This document shows positions 1 through 5,411 of a stretch of 5,614 nt of DNA, piece after piece (positions within the stretch are counted from its first letter, which is position 1; each line of letters starts with the position of its first letter). The stretch is from Chloroflexia bacterium. Lineage in GTDB: Bacteria > Chloroflexota > Chloroflexia > Thermomicrobiales > UBA6265. A model generated the notes under the pieces. It made no database searches. It was not told where the DNA came from and saw nothing but the letters and a program-made list of their open reading frames with translations. The stretch lies in NCBI GenBank assembly GCA_013696525.1, contig JACCYK010000405.1, positions 1 to 5,614 of the forward strand. The letters run 5' to 3'. The position numbers and the translations under genes were made by a program.

Positions 1-885
1 ATCGATCGCCTGCACCGCCGTCGTCGGGTCAAACGCATCGGACAGGGCCCGCACGGCGATGTCGACGAGCATCCGAAACCCATAGGCAACGTCCTGGTTC
101 AGGGTTCGCTCCGGACCGAGCGCGACCGCCGCGGTCACCCGGGACCGGTCGAGGCGGGTCGGATCGCCGACGACCTGAAACAGCGGCGCGCCGGCCGCCA
201 CGAAGTCCCCGATCGCCGGCACCATCACGAGGACGCGGTCCGCCCCCCGCGCCGCCTTCCCCAAGGCATCGTGGTCGATCCGAAAGTCGACCCCGGAGGA
301 CGGTGCGAACACCAGGTTGGGAGACTCGGCGCCGAGATCTGGACCGCGGTCATACATCTCATCGACCAGCGACCGGACTTCGTCGCCGACCGACTCGATC
401 AACGCGGCGACACGCGGGGATTGCCCAATGTGGTTGATGTACAGGATAAGCACGATGCTACTGACCAAGACCAGCAAGAAGGCGACCACGATGGCCAAAC
501 CGGGCACCGGAGCGCCATCTTCAAGGGAGGCGATCTCGCGCATGGCGAGCATGGCGTGGGCGAAGGTGGCGGCGAAGATCCCGATCGCCAGTTGACTGGG
601 CCGGTCGTGGAGGATGGCGCGCACGATCCGCGGCGAGAACTACCCCATCGCGAGCTGGACCACCACCAGGACGATTGTCAACACAATGCCGGTCAGCGTG
701 ATCATCGACGCCGCCACCGTGCCGAGAATTGCCAGTGCCGCGTCGGGACCGCCGGTCAATGCGATCGGAAGGAGATTGCCATCGTCAATGGCGACCGTGG
801 CGTAGGAGAGGGCAACCCCGCTCAGGACGCACGCGACCGGGACCGGCCACAGCGTCGTCCGGAGATGGTGCAGCAGGCGGAACAT
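1..885 (-). pseudogene. DUF2254 membrane protein, interrupted by an amber codon and cut by the window edge
   Basis: Reading leftwards from ATG 885-883, the frame gives a four-helix membrane domain followed by a soluble domain, as in the DUF2254 family, whose function is not known. Hydrophobic stretches lie near residues 11-31, 48-80, about 100-120 and about 130-155. The soluble part ends in the typical motif ALSDAFDPTTAVQAID just before the left edge. Codon 82 (642-640) is TAG, where family members carry the Gln of a conserved QFSPR motif; FSPRI follows directly. The other 213 downstream codons in view have no further stop, so a single CAG-to-TAG change explains the break. ATG 885 is preferred over GTG 891 because a GAGGGAG ribosome site (897-891) sits 5 bases before ATG but abuts GTG. 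Full proteins are usually about 430 residues, so roughly a third lies outside the window. Family assignment is fairly sure; whether the gene is dead is not. Confidence 0.85.
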
Positions 886-1244
886 ACGCACTCCCTCGTC
901 CCGGAATGGTCCGGTGTCCTGCCTGTTGCCCAGAAGGTGGCACCGCCCCCGGATCTATGATGTGCGCAAAGCACAATGCATGCTGGACCCGCCGGCGTAG
1001 CGGGGGCCACCGCGTTGGCCGCCATAGCCGCGGCCGCCGAATTGGGCTACCAACACCGTGACCGACTTTTCAACGACACCACGAAACGTACTTCGCGCGC
1101 TGCCGCCGCTTCTCTGTACACAACGACATCCCCGCCAATCGTGCCAAGATTGGCGGGGAAGGGGGATGGACCGATTGCGTCGTCCGACGAGCCGCTACCG
1201 AGAACCAAGGTGACACGGCGAGGTACGGAGGGACGACCGCGCTA
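886..1244. other. intergenic region without a supported gene
   Basis: This stretch lies upstream of the leftward DUF2254 gene. It holds that gene's ribosome site, a Gly/Arg-rich minus-strand reading (about 1060-955) and an Ala-rich plus-strand reading (from 976). Neither has a ribosome site or resembles a family I know, so neither is called. The only strong structure is the inverted repeat at 1129-1159. Confidence 0.5.
1129..1159. repeat. 12-bp perfect inverted repeat (hairpin)
   Basis: The arm TCCCCGCCAATC (1129-1140) is followed by a 7-base loop and its exact reverse complement (1148-1159). The stem is GC-rich and would be very stable as RNA on either strand. No T-run follows on either side, so it is not a classical intrinsic terminator. 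It could be a terminator without a U-tract, a protein site or a short mobile palindrome. It lies between the DUF2254 gene and the first repeat copy. Confidence 0.7.
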
Positions 1245-1391
1245 TCAGGCGCCGGCCACGGTCGATGCTTCGGCTCGAATGGGGAACGGCACCTGGCAGC
1301 CGCCGATGCCGCGTTAGCCGTTGGGGACGCTGTACAGACCAGCTCTACGGGCTCAGGTTGGTTTGGACGAGCGACGAAGAGGCAGCTTGAC
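1245..1391 (-). pseudogene. degenerate copy 1 of a repeated short coding segment
   Basis: Read on the minus strand, this is a diverged relative of the segment at 5336-5485. The two share VPNG, then [12 protein letters not shown], then a tail of 10-11 residues ending at the same place (stop here TGA 1247-1245). Within VPNG the nucleotide differences fall only on third codon positions, as expected for sequence that once evolved as protein-coding on this strand. Copy 1 is broken: the Tyr codon of the other copy is TAA here, the neighbouring Cys codon is CGC, and another in-frame stop lies further upstream. I do not recognise the protein family. The best-conserved block, 1276-1319, matches 5370-5413 at 41 of 44 bases. 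Confidence 0.5.
1276..1319 (+). repeat. direct repeat core, copy 1 (partner 5370-5413)
   Basis: This 44-base block matches 5370-5413 in the same orientation with three mismatches. Weaker similarity continues rightwards for about 70 bases, including a shared GG-rich segment and a CAGCTTGAC/CTGCTTGAAC end. To the left, similarity fades near 1241, which is about where the minus-strand reading frame stops. Confidence 0.85.
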
Positions 1392-1502
1392 TCATGGCAA
1401 GGCAGCGACGAGGGGCGTAACCAGACGGTCAGCGCTTTGACCGCGAGGTCGCCTCCCCCCGCGCGACGCGCCTCCGGCAGGCGCCAGCCAGTGGAACGGA
1501 AC

Positions 1503-1521
1503 TTGCTTGCCGCAGAAGCAA
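1503..1521. promoter_or_regulatory. small inverted repeat upstream of the DUF4397 gene
   Basis: TTGCTT (1503-1508) and AAGCAA (1516-1521) form 6-base arms around GCCGCAG. It lies about 90 bases before the start codon and upstream of the putative -10, where an operator could sit. The arms are short and a chance match is possible. Confidence 0.2.
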
Positions 1522-1569
1522 CAATGGTGAATCCGGCACTGATCTGGATTTCGGTTCGCGCGCGCGGCA

Positions 1570-1575
1570 TACAAT
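1570..1575 (+). promoter_or_regulatory. possible -10 box of the DUF4397 gene
   Basis: TACAAT at 1570-1575 matches the sigma-70 -10 consensus at five of six positions and lies 36 bases before the start codon, in a GC-rich setting where such a hexamer stands out. No convincing -35 hexamer lies 16-18 bases upstream. Confidence 0.3.
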
Positions 1576-1596
1576 GACGCCACGCAGCCAGAAGAA

Positions 1597-1604
1597 AGGA
1601 AGGA
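1597..1604 (+). promoter_or_regulatory. ribosome binding site of the DUF4397 gene
   Basis: AGGAAGGA lies 7 bases before ATG 1612. It fixes that ATG as the start and leaves a complete signal peptide at the N-terminus. Confidence 0.7.
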
Positions 1605-1611
1605 TTGTAGA

Positions 1612-3024
1612 ATGACATTACCTGTCCGCCCTCCGATCGTTCTAACATGGCTTGCGGTGGCTGCCCTCATGACCGCCAGCCTGGTGCTGGCCGGATTCGG
1701 TTTCGGCTCTGTCGCCGCCCAGGAAGATGCCACCACTCCGCGGGCAACGCTGCGGATCGTGCACGGCATCAGCGGCGGGCCAGAGGTCGATGTGCTGCTG
1801 AATGGGGAGGTGCTAGCCGAGGCGGTTCCGTTTGGCACCGTCTCCGAGTTCATGCCGGTGGCGCCCGGCGACTATGTCATCCAGGTTGTGCCCACTGGCC
1901 AACCAGCCGAGGCAGCGATCGTCCAGGCCGACCTGACGGTAGAAGGGGCCCGGTCGTACATTGTTGTCGCCCTGGGCACGCCCGATGCGCCGGAAGGGCG
2001 GGTCTACGAGGTCAACCTCGATGAAATGACGACGGGCATGGCGCGCGGCCGCTTCATTAACGCCGCTCCGGACGCCGGCGGGTTAGATCTCGTCGTCGCG
2101 GGCGGTGAACCGCTCTTCGGTGACGTCGGCTATGGCGATGCCAGCGACTATATCGATCTTCCGCCCGGTACCTCCAGCCTTGATCTCCGAGGCGATGACG
2201 ACCAGGTAGTAAGTCCGATTGCCGACGTGACGATCGAGGAGTCCCTGGCGTATGAGATGGTTGCCGTCGGCCAAGTAGCTGATGGCAGTCTCACGATGCT
2301 CACGCTGTCGACAGCTGTCGACCCGTCCTGCTCGGCGGCGCTCGGCCTCGGCGGGGCCATCGAGGATGCCTGCGTTCGTCTCACACACGTGGCGCCCGAT
2401 TCCGCCGACGTCGATGTCCATGTGAACGACGTGGTCGTGGCCGAAGGCCTGACCTTCGCCACGGTTACTGAGTTTGTGATGCTGCCAAGTGGCGAGGCCC
2501 AGATCTTTAGCGTGACGGCCGCCGGCTCCCCGATCGAGGAGGCGCTCATCACCACCGACCTCGGTCTCGACCCAGGACAAGCGTACGAAGTGCTAGTGAC
2601 TGGCGACACCGAGGATCTGCAACTGGCCATCACCGGCATCGATCTGCGCCCGGTGCCCGCGGGCCAGGCGCGCTTGGGTGTGATCCACGCCTCGCCCGAC
2701 GCAGGCCCGGTTAATATTCGCCTAAGCGATGGCACGGCGGTGGTCGAGGGTCTGGACTTCCGTGGTGTCAGCGAGTACAAAGCGATCGACGAAGGCACGT
2801 ACGAGCTGCAGCTCAGCCCAGCCGGTGATGACCAGTCGGTCTTATTGACGAGCGAGCTGCAAGTAACAGCCAGCATCGTGTACGACATCGTCGTCGTGGG
2901 CCGGCCCGAGTCCCAGACACTGGCGATCGTGGTCCTGACCGCGCCGGTGCCGGTCCAAGCGGAAGCCATCGCCTCGCCGGTCGCCAGCCCCGGGGCTACT
3001 CCGGTTGACGCTAGCGGGGGATAA
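1612..3024 (+). CDS. secreted protein with four DUF4397 repeats
   Basis: This 470-residue protein begins with an export signal: a hydrophobic core at about residues 9-31 and a likely cleavage site after VAA near 36. Four DUF4397 repeats follow, at roughly 44-136, 145-233, 253-345 and 352-443. Each opens with a strand such as LRIVHGISGGPEVDV, FINAAPDAGGLDL, VRLTHVAPDSADVDV or LGVIHASPDAGPVNI, and continues with a second conserved block (FGTVSEFMPVAPGDY in the first). DUF4397 is a predicted beta-sandwich domain of extracellular bacterial proteins; no enzymatic role is known to me, and an adhesive or cell-surface role is only a guess. The only two cysteines, 240 and 254, could form a disulfide outside the cell. 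The tail is low-complexity (ASPVASPGATPV), with no sorting motif or C-terminal membrane anchor. The gene appears intact and stands alone, with its own ribosome site and a hairpin at its stop codon. Confidence 0.92.
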   Translation: MTLPVRPPIVLTWLAVAALMTASLVLAGFGFGSVAAQEDATTPRATLRIVHGISGGPEVDVLLNGEVLAEAVPFGTVSEFMPVAPGDYVIQVVPTGQPAEAAIVQADLTVEGARSYIVVALGTPDAPEGRVYEVNLDEMTTGMARGRFINAAPDAGGLDLVVAGGEPLFGDVGYGDASDYIDLPPGTSSLDLRGDDDQVVSPIADVTIEESLAYEMVAVGQVADGSLTMLTLSTAVDPSCSAALGLGGAIEDACVRLTHVAPDSADVDVHVNDVVVAEGLTFATVTEFVMLPSGEAQIFSVTAAGSPIEEALITTDLGLDPGQAYEVLVTGDTEDLQLAITGIDLRPVPAGQARLGVIHASPDAGPVNIRLSDGTAVVEGLDFRGVSEYKAIDEGTYELQLSPAGDDQSVLLTSELQVTASIVYDIVVVGRPESQTLAIVVLTAPVPVQAEAIASPVASPGATPVDASGG

Positions 3025-3068
3025 GCCGAGGACAACACCGGTGTGGGCGCCTCGCCGGTTGTTCGGCT
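3023..3068 (+). terminator. imperfect hairpin at the stop of the DUF4397 gene
   Basis: AAGCCGA (3023-3029) pairs with TCGGCTT (3062-3068). Inside this, ACAA pairs with TTGT and CCGG with CCGG, separated by small bulges. The hairpin overlaps the TAA stop codon, as end-of-gene hairpins often do. No T-run follows, so termination strength cannot be judged. Confidence 0.45.
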
Positions 3069-3369
3069 TCGAGCGCACCTCGAACAGCGAACGAGGCCGG
3101 GCCGGGCCACCACATGGTCGCCCGCTGTTCCATGCGTCATAATCGACTCCGGGCTTGCGCGGTGCGCGCCGCTGCTTGCGCACCGGATCGCCGGCTGCTC
3201 CTTGCACCGTCGGCGCCGGGGCTTCTTGAGACTGGGGATGGAGTGAGCATCACGATCAGCACGTGTGCCGTCTGGCGGCGAGCGGTCAGGCAACCCCCTG
3301 GAGGCTGACCGCTCTCCAGGCCTCATGTGCCGCTCCAGGCAGACAACATGATCGGAGGCAGAGTCCCCA
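3069..3369. other. gene-free stretch with two strong hairpins
   Basis: I see no credible coding region. Short ORFs exist on both strands but are Arg/Ala-rich, lack ribosome sites and resemble no family I know. Two hairpins stand out. CGGTGCGC (3160-3167) pairs with GCGCACCG (3178-3185) around a 10-base loop. The second is the alternating structure at 3280-3339, listed separately. Confidence 0.4.
3280..3339 (+). promoter_or_regulatory. hairpin with competing partner arms
   Basis: GAGCGGTCAG (3280-3289) pairs perfectly over 10 bases with CTGACCGCTC (3305-3314). The loop contains CCTGGAG (3297-3303), which is the exact complement of CTCCAGG present twice just downstream (3314-3320 and 3333-3339). 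The second pairing would break the first helix. This is the layout of a switching RNA leader and ends about 30 bases before the doubtful ORF at 3370. No known riboswitch class was recognised. Confidence 0.35.
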
Positions 3370-3678
3370 GTGCCCACGCGAGCCATCGCCGTCCTCCCTG
3401 CGGTGCACGAGCCCACCGTCGAGCCGACGACCGCGTTCTCACCCGCGGAATTACAGGCCGCCCGTGAACGCCTGACGGTTGGCGACGGACTGCACCGATT
3501 GCTGGCACGCACGGCTCCCACCCCGGCCCTCACGGGGCACCCACGGAAACGCACGGAAGGTACTACGGTGAGGCGGGAGCCTCGCGCCCGCAGGACGACT
3601 CGTGCGGGGGCGCCGGCGCCGTCCGGGGGCATGGGCGACATATTGCTTGACTTTGGCCGAAGGCGGCACTATCGCTAA
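3370..3678 (+). CDS. hypothetical protein, doubtful
   Basis: A 102-residue frame starts at GTG 3370, with GGAGG (3354-3358) 11 bases upstream, a slightly long spacing. The first half has strongly G/C third positions and reads like a soluble protein with a possible helix (SPAELQAARERLTVGD, about residues 24-39). The second half is basic and low in complexity, ending FGRRRHYR. I do not recognise it. It may be a small real gene, a remnant, or a chance open frame of the kind high GC content produces. Confidence 0.3.
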   Translation: MPTRAIAVLPAVHEPTVEPTTAFSPAELQAARERLTVGDGLHRLLARTAPTPALTGHPRKRTEGTTVRREPRARRTTRAGAPAPSGGMGDILLDFGRRRHYR

Positions 3679-3701
3679 ATTAGAAACAAGCCGGGCGAAC
3701 A

Positions 3702-3800
3702 GTGGCTCCGGAGAGACAACCGGAAGTCCGTTCGGCGAAGTGGGGGACTCCAACTGCGTGCGGAGCCACGGTTTCACAGGACAGCCTGTGACCGTGGCTC
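3702..3800 (+). promoter_or_regulatory. attenuator-like leader with mutually exclusive helices
   Basis: Three segments compete. A, GTGGCTCCG (3702-3710), is the exact complement of B, CGGAGCCAC (3761-3769). B extended to GAGCCACGG (3763-3771) is in turn the exact complement of C, CCGTGGCTC (3792-3800). Pairing A-B would enclose a 50-base domain that itself contains the AGTCC (3725-3729) / GGACT (3745-3749) helix. Pairing B-C forms a long terminator-type hairpin. This is the organisation of a transcription attenuator or riboswitch. It lies about 50 bases before the Cys-rich small-protein gene. I could not match it to a known riboswitch class by eye. Confidence 0.5.
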
Positions 3801-3809
3801 TTTGCATTT
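3763..3809 (+). terminator. intrinsic terminator-like hairpin
   Basis: GAGCCACGG (3763-3771) pairs with CCGTGGCTC (3792-3800), continued by TCACAGG (3774-3780) with CCTGTGA (3785-3791). That makes a 16-bp stem with a 2-base bulge and an ACAG tetraloop. TTTGCATTT follows at once, a broken but T-rich tract. It is the best terminator candidate in the window and is part of the competing-helix leader. Confidence 0.6.
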
Positions 3810-3848
3810 CCCGGCACAGGCATCGACTCCAAGCAGGAGACGTCACCG

Positions 3849-4205
3849 ATGCCACGGGAGCCGCCGTCCCGATTCAAGCGACAACCTACCGAGTTCGCGT
3901 TTGAATCGGAGATGAACATGAGCAAGATCACCAACGACAAGACCAAGAGACGAGGAAATGGCCGGCGGTGCCGCTGCGGGTGCCTTGGGGTGACGCGGGG
4001 TGGCGCCTATCTGCCCGGTCACGACATGAAGCACCGGGGGCTTCTCCTCGCGATGGTTGACGAGCACGGCGATTGGGACGCCATGGACCAGCTCGTGGTC
4101 CTTGGCTGACTCACCCGAGATGCCGCGATCGCTCGACTACGGGAGGGGCAGCGCCGGGTGCGGGCGCGGGCGGCGTACCGGGCGCGGTACCTGGCTTTCG
4201 CCTAG
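3849..4205 (+). pseudogene. small Cys-rich, probably zinc-binding protein with an in-frame TGA
   Basis: The frame encodes a motif CRCGCLGVTRGGAYLPGHD. From memory it resembles a small domain, C-x-C-G-C followed by T-x-GG-x-(F/Y)-x-PGHD, seen in short proteins of phages, plasmids and high-GC bacteria; Cys18, Cys20, Cys22 and His35 (numbered from ATG 3918) are likely metal ligands. The reading stops at TGA 4107-4109 after LVVLG. Without that stop it continues open for 31 codons (LTRDAAIARLREGQ and a basic, Arg-rich helix) to TAG 4203. Relatives as I recall them have Gly-Trp at this point, so TGG-to-TGA fits. Two starts are possible: ATG 3849 with AGGAGA 8 bases upstream, and ATG 3918 with GGAG 6 bases upstream. 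Function is unknown; a nucleic-acid-binding accessory role is a guess. Confidence 0.6.
3870..3908 (+). promoter_or_regulatory. hairpin abutting the ribosome site of ATG 3918
   Basis: CGATTCAAGCG (3870-3880) pairs with CGTTTGAATCG (3898-3908) over 11 bp including one G-T pair, with a 17-base loop. Its last base is the first G of the GGAG ribosome site (3908-3911). If translation starts at 3918, the fold could tune access to that site; if it starts at 3849, the hairpin lies inside the coding region. Confidence 0.4.
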
Positions 4206-4324
4206 CCGGCCCTAGCGTCGGGATGGCTTCGGTCGGCTCCGGCGACGGCCGGTAGTCGGAACTACCGTGGCGTGGCCCGGATCGCGAATTCCTGCACGAC
4301 CTAGGGATACCTCGGTTGACCACC

Positions 4325-4344
4325 TTGACACAGATACTTGTGTC
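4325..4344. promoter_or_regulatory. palindrome overlapping a TTGACA box
   Basis: TTGACA (4325-4330) matches the -35 consensus. GACACA (4327-4332) and TGTGTC (4339-4344) form 6-base arms around GATACT, so a regulator bound there would cover the -35. No good -10 lies 16-18 bases downstream of this hexamer, which weakens the promoter reading. It may be an operator for the neighbouring HTH protein. Confidence 0.3.
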
Positions 4345-4394
4345 CGGATCCAGTGTGTGATTCGATTGTGGTGAAATATCGCTACTAATCAGCA

Positions 4395-4400
4395 TATAAT
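4395..4400 (+). promoter_or_regulatory. consensus -10 box before the HTH gene
   Basis: TATAAT is a perfect -10 hexamer inside the most AT-rich patch of the window (about 4360-4415). The best -35 at 17 bases' spacing is the weak TGAAAT (4372-4377). Transcription from here would start near 4407, after the GAGG ribosome site (4401-4404), so either the mRNA is nearly leaderless or another promoter is used. Confidence 0.4.
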
Positions 4401-4411
4401 GAGGTTATGAC

Positions 4412-4705
4412 ATGAAAATCGCATCGTAAGTTCTGCGCGACGAGTACTTGACCACGGCTGAGGTCGCGGCATTGGCCGGGGTCCATCTGATCACAGCTCG
4501 GAAATGGATCGCCGCCGGCCGGCTGCCCTCAGTCTTCATCGAGAACCGGCGCTATGTGCCGAAACGGGCCATCGTCCGGCACTACATCCTGTTGCTGCAA
4601 AACCCCGCGACGCGGGCTGCGACCATCGAGCGCCTGCAGGCGGTCGCGGCGGAAGCCGGCGTTGTACAAGAAGGGCAAGCCGGAGGGCTATCGGGACCGG
4701 CGTGA
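4412..4705 (+). pseudogene. excisionase/MerR-like HTH protein with a stop at codon 6
   Basis: The frame contains a classic small winged-helix segment, YLTTAEVAALAGVHLITARK then WIAAGRLPSVFIENRRYVP, as in HTH_17/excisionase-family DNA-binding proteins that act in phage, plasmid or integrative-element control. The natural start is ATG 4412, with GAGG (4401-4404) 7 bases upstream. It encodes MKIAS, then TAA (4427-4429), then VLRDEYLTTAEVA in the same frame. Starting instead at CTG 4433 or TTG 4448 gives a 90- or 85-residue product but neither has a ribosome site, and TTG 4448 cuts into the first helix. The frame ends at TGA 4703-4705, after a C-terminal stretch (from about 4653) that is an out-of-frame reading of DUF429 sequence, so the original C-terminus is probably lost. 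It may be a minicistron with reinitiation rather than a dead gene. Confidence 0.65.
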
Positions 4706-4967
4706 GCTGCTGACTGGGAAACTGGGGTTTGAGATACCCAACCGTCTCGACGCATTCAAGCTCGCTCGACCGGCGAAACCGGACGACATTCTCGATGCGA
4801 TCGTTGCCGCGTGGACCGCTCGCCGATGGGCCGAGGGGGAAGGTGAGCGACTTCCGGCCGGCCCGCCCGTCGATGCCCGAGGTCTTCGGATGGAAATGGT
4901 GTTTGCTGGACCGATGAAATCACGCGATGAGTCGCGACGTCCCGCCGTCACCGGGATAGCTCGGTGA
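4653..4967 (+). pseudogene. DUF429 protein, C-terminal fragment
   Basis: From AAG 4653 the frame reads KPALYKKGKPEGYRDRRELL, then FEIPNRLDAF, DDILDAIVAAWTARRWAEGE, and DARGLRMEM. These are the C-terminal hallmarks of DUF429, a family of unknown function with a predicted RNase H-like fold. Full proteins are about 220-250 residues. Only about 104 codons are here, and the frame upstream of 4653 is just a shadow of the HTH gene, with no start codon or ribosome site of its own. The N-terminal half, with the family's predicted active-site residues, is absent from the window. After LRMEM, where relatives as I recall them soon end, some 20 extra residues run to TGA 4965-4967. A deletion or insertion joining it to the HTH gene best explains the arrangement. 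Family assignment is fairly sure. Confidence 0.75.
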
Positions 4968-4970
4968 CGG
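4945..4970 (+). terminator. hairpin over the DUF429 stop codon
   Basis: CCGTCACCG (4945-4953) and CGGTGACGG (4962-4970) form a perfect 9-bp stem with an 8-base loop spanning the TGA stop. No T-run follows. The position suggests a weak terminator, or an mRNA 3'-end stabiliser, left from the original gene. Confidence 0.45.
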
Positions 4971-4996
4971 GGACACGAGTACGTCGGTTCAAGGAT

Positions 4997-5024
4997 CTTT
5001 CCCCGGAGCACTTTCCCCGGAGCA
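4997..5024 (+). repeat. 14-base tandem repeat, two perfect units
   Basis: CTTTCCCCGGAGCA occurs at 4997-5010 and again, without spacer, at 5011-5024. It lies shortly after the DUF429 fragment. It may be a duplication scar or a pair of binding sites. Confidence 0.85.
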
Positions 5025-5068
5025 TCAGCAGCGCCGCATGCGAGGGTTCAGCAAACGCTCCGACGCTC

Positions 5069-5097
5069 TTGACAAGTCATTGCTGATCTAGTACAAA
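5069..5097 (+). promoter_or_regulatory. sigma-70-like promoter
   Basis: TTGACA (5069-5074), a 17-base spacer, then TACAAA (5092-5097): a perfect -35, ideal spacing and a four-of-six -10, in a locally AT-rich patch. The first ribosome site downstream is AAGGAGGT at 5255-5262, so a transcript would carry a leader of about 150 bases. Confidence 0.45.
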
Positions 5098-5270
5098 TGT
5101 TCTAAGCGGCACAGCGGGACGGCTGCGGGCCTGGGCAGCGCCCCACCGTGTCCGAGAGCATCCTCTCGTCATCCAGGGCCCGCCCCCGTCCCGGCGGTAA
5201 AGAACAGGACCGCTCCATCACCCCACATCAGCATCGGCAGAACGGAGCGCGGAAAAGGAGGTCCCCGGTA

Positions 5271-5411
5271 TTGGTCGACAATGACCGCCGGGGATCTTCC
5301 ATGTCGATGGTCGCCGAACCGGCGCGTCCAGAAAGCTACGACGTTGCGGAGACCGCGGATTCCTCGACACGAATGGGAAACGGCACCTGGCAGCCGCCGA
5401 TGCCGCAGTAG
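5271..5411 (+). CDS. possible 46-residue peptide overlapping the repeat, antisense to copy 2
   Basis: TTG 5271 lies 8 bases after the consensus ribosome site AAGGAGGT (5255-5262). The frame ends in [13 protein letters not shown] and [12 protein letters not shown] at TAG 5409-5411. The equivalent frame of repeat copy 1 ends in RYQAPATVDASAR and [12 protein letters not shown], also at TAG (1315-1317). The excellent ribosome site and shared stop speak for it. Against it, similarity between the copies continues with third-position-type differences past this stop, and the opposite strand explains that better. No family is recognised. Low confidence, listed because of the ribosome site. Confidence 0.25.
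   Translation: MVDNDRRGSSMSMVAEPARPESYDVAETADSSTRMGNGTWQPPMPQ

Larger units (their letters stand above)
4971..5335. other. gene-poor stretch with a tandem repeat and a promoter-like pair
   Basis: No protein family is recognised here. The stretch holds the 14-base tandem repeat at 4997-5024, the promoter-like pair at 5069-5097 and a strong ribosome-site match, AAGGAGGT (5255-5262). A broken hairpin pairs TCCCCGG (5262-5268) with CCGGGGA (5288-5294). The small plus-strand ORF at 5271 is discussed separately. Confidence 0.4.

Noticed and set aside
271..960. A 229-codon plus-strand frame opposite DUF2254
   Set aside because: Its composition (Asp, His, Arg, Gly rich) and full overlap with the family-like minus-strand frame mark it as antisense shadow.
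955..1060. Minus-strand Gly/Arg-rich reading (FGGRGYGGQRGG)
   Set aside because: It resembles RGG tails of RNA-binding proteins, but there is no ribosome site, the frame is short and GC-rich sequence gives such readings by chance.
3290..3297. GGCAACC-like loop suggesting a SAM-I/IV riboswitch at 3280-3340
   Set aside because: Only this short motif is present; the rest of the SAM core is missing and the helix arrangement differs.
2148..3641. A 497-codon open frame on the minus strand
   Set aside because: It lies antisense to the clear DUF4397 gene, is rich in Ser/Arg/Pro, shows no domain and is a shadow of biased codon use on the other strand.
3702..3800. Match to a known riboswitch (SAM, cobalamin, glycine, c-di-GMP, fluoride)
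   Set aside because: None of the conserved core motifs could be found by eye; only the competing helices support a regulatory RNA.
4997..5024. Start of a CRISPR array
   Set aside because: There are only two adjoining 14-base units with no spacers and no cas genes.
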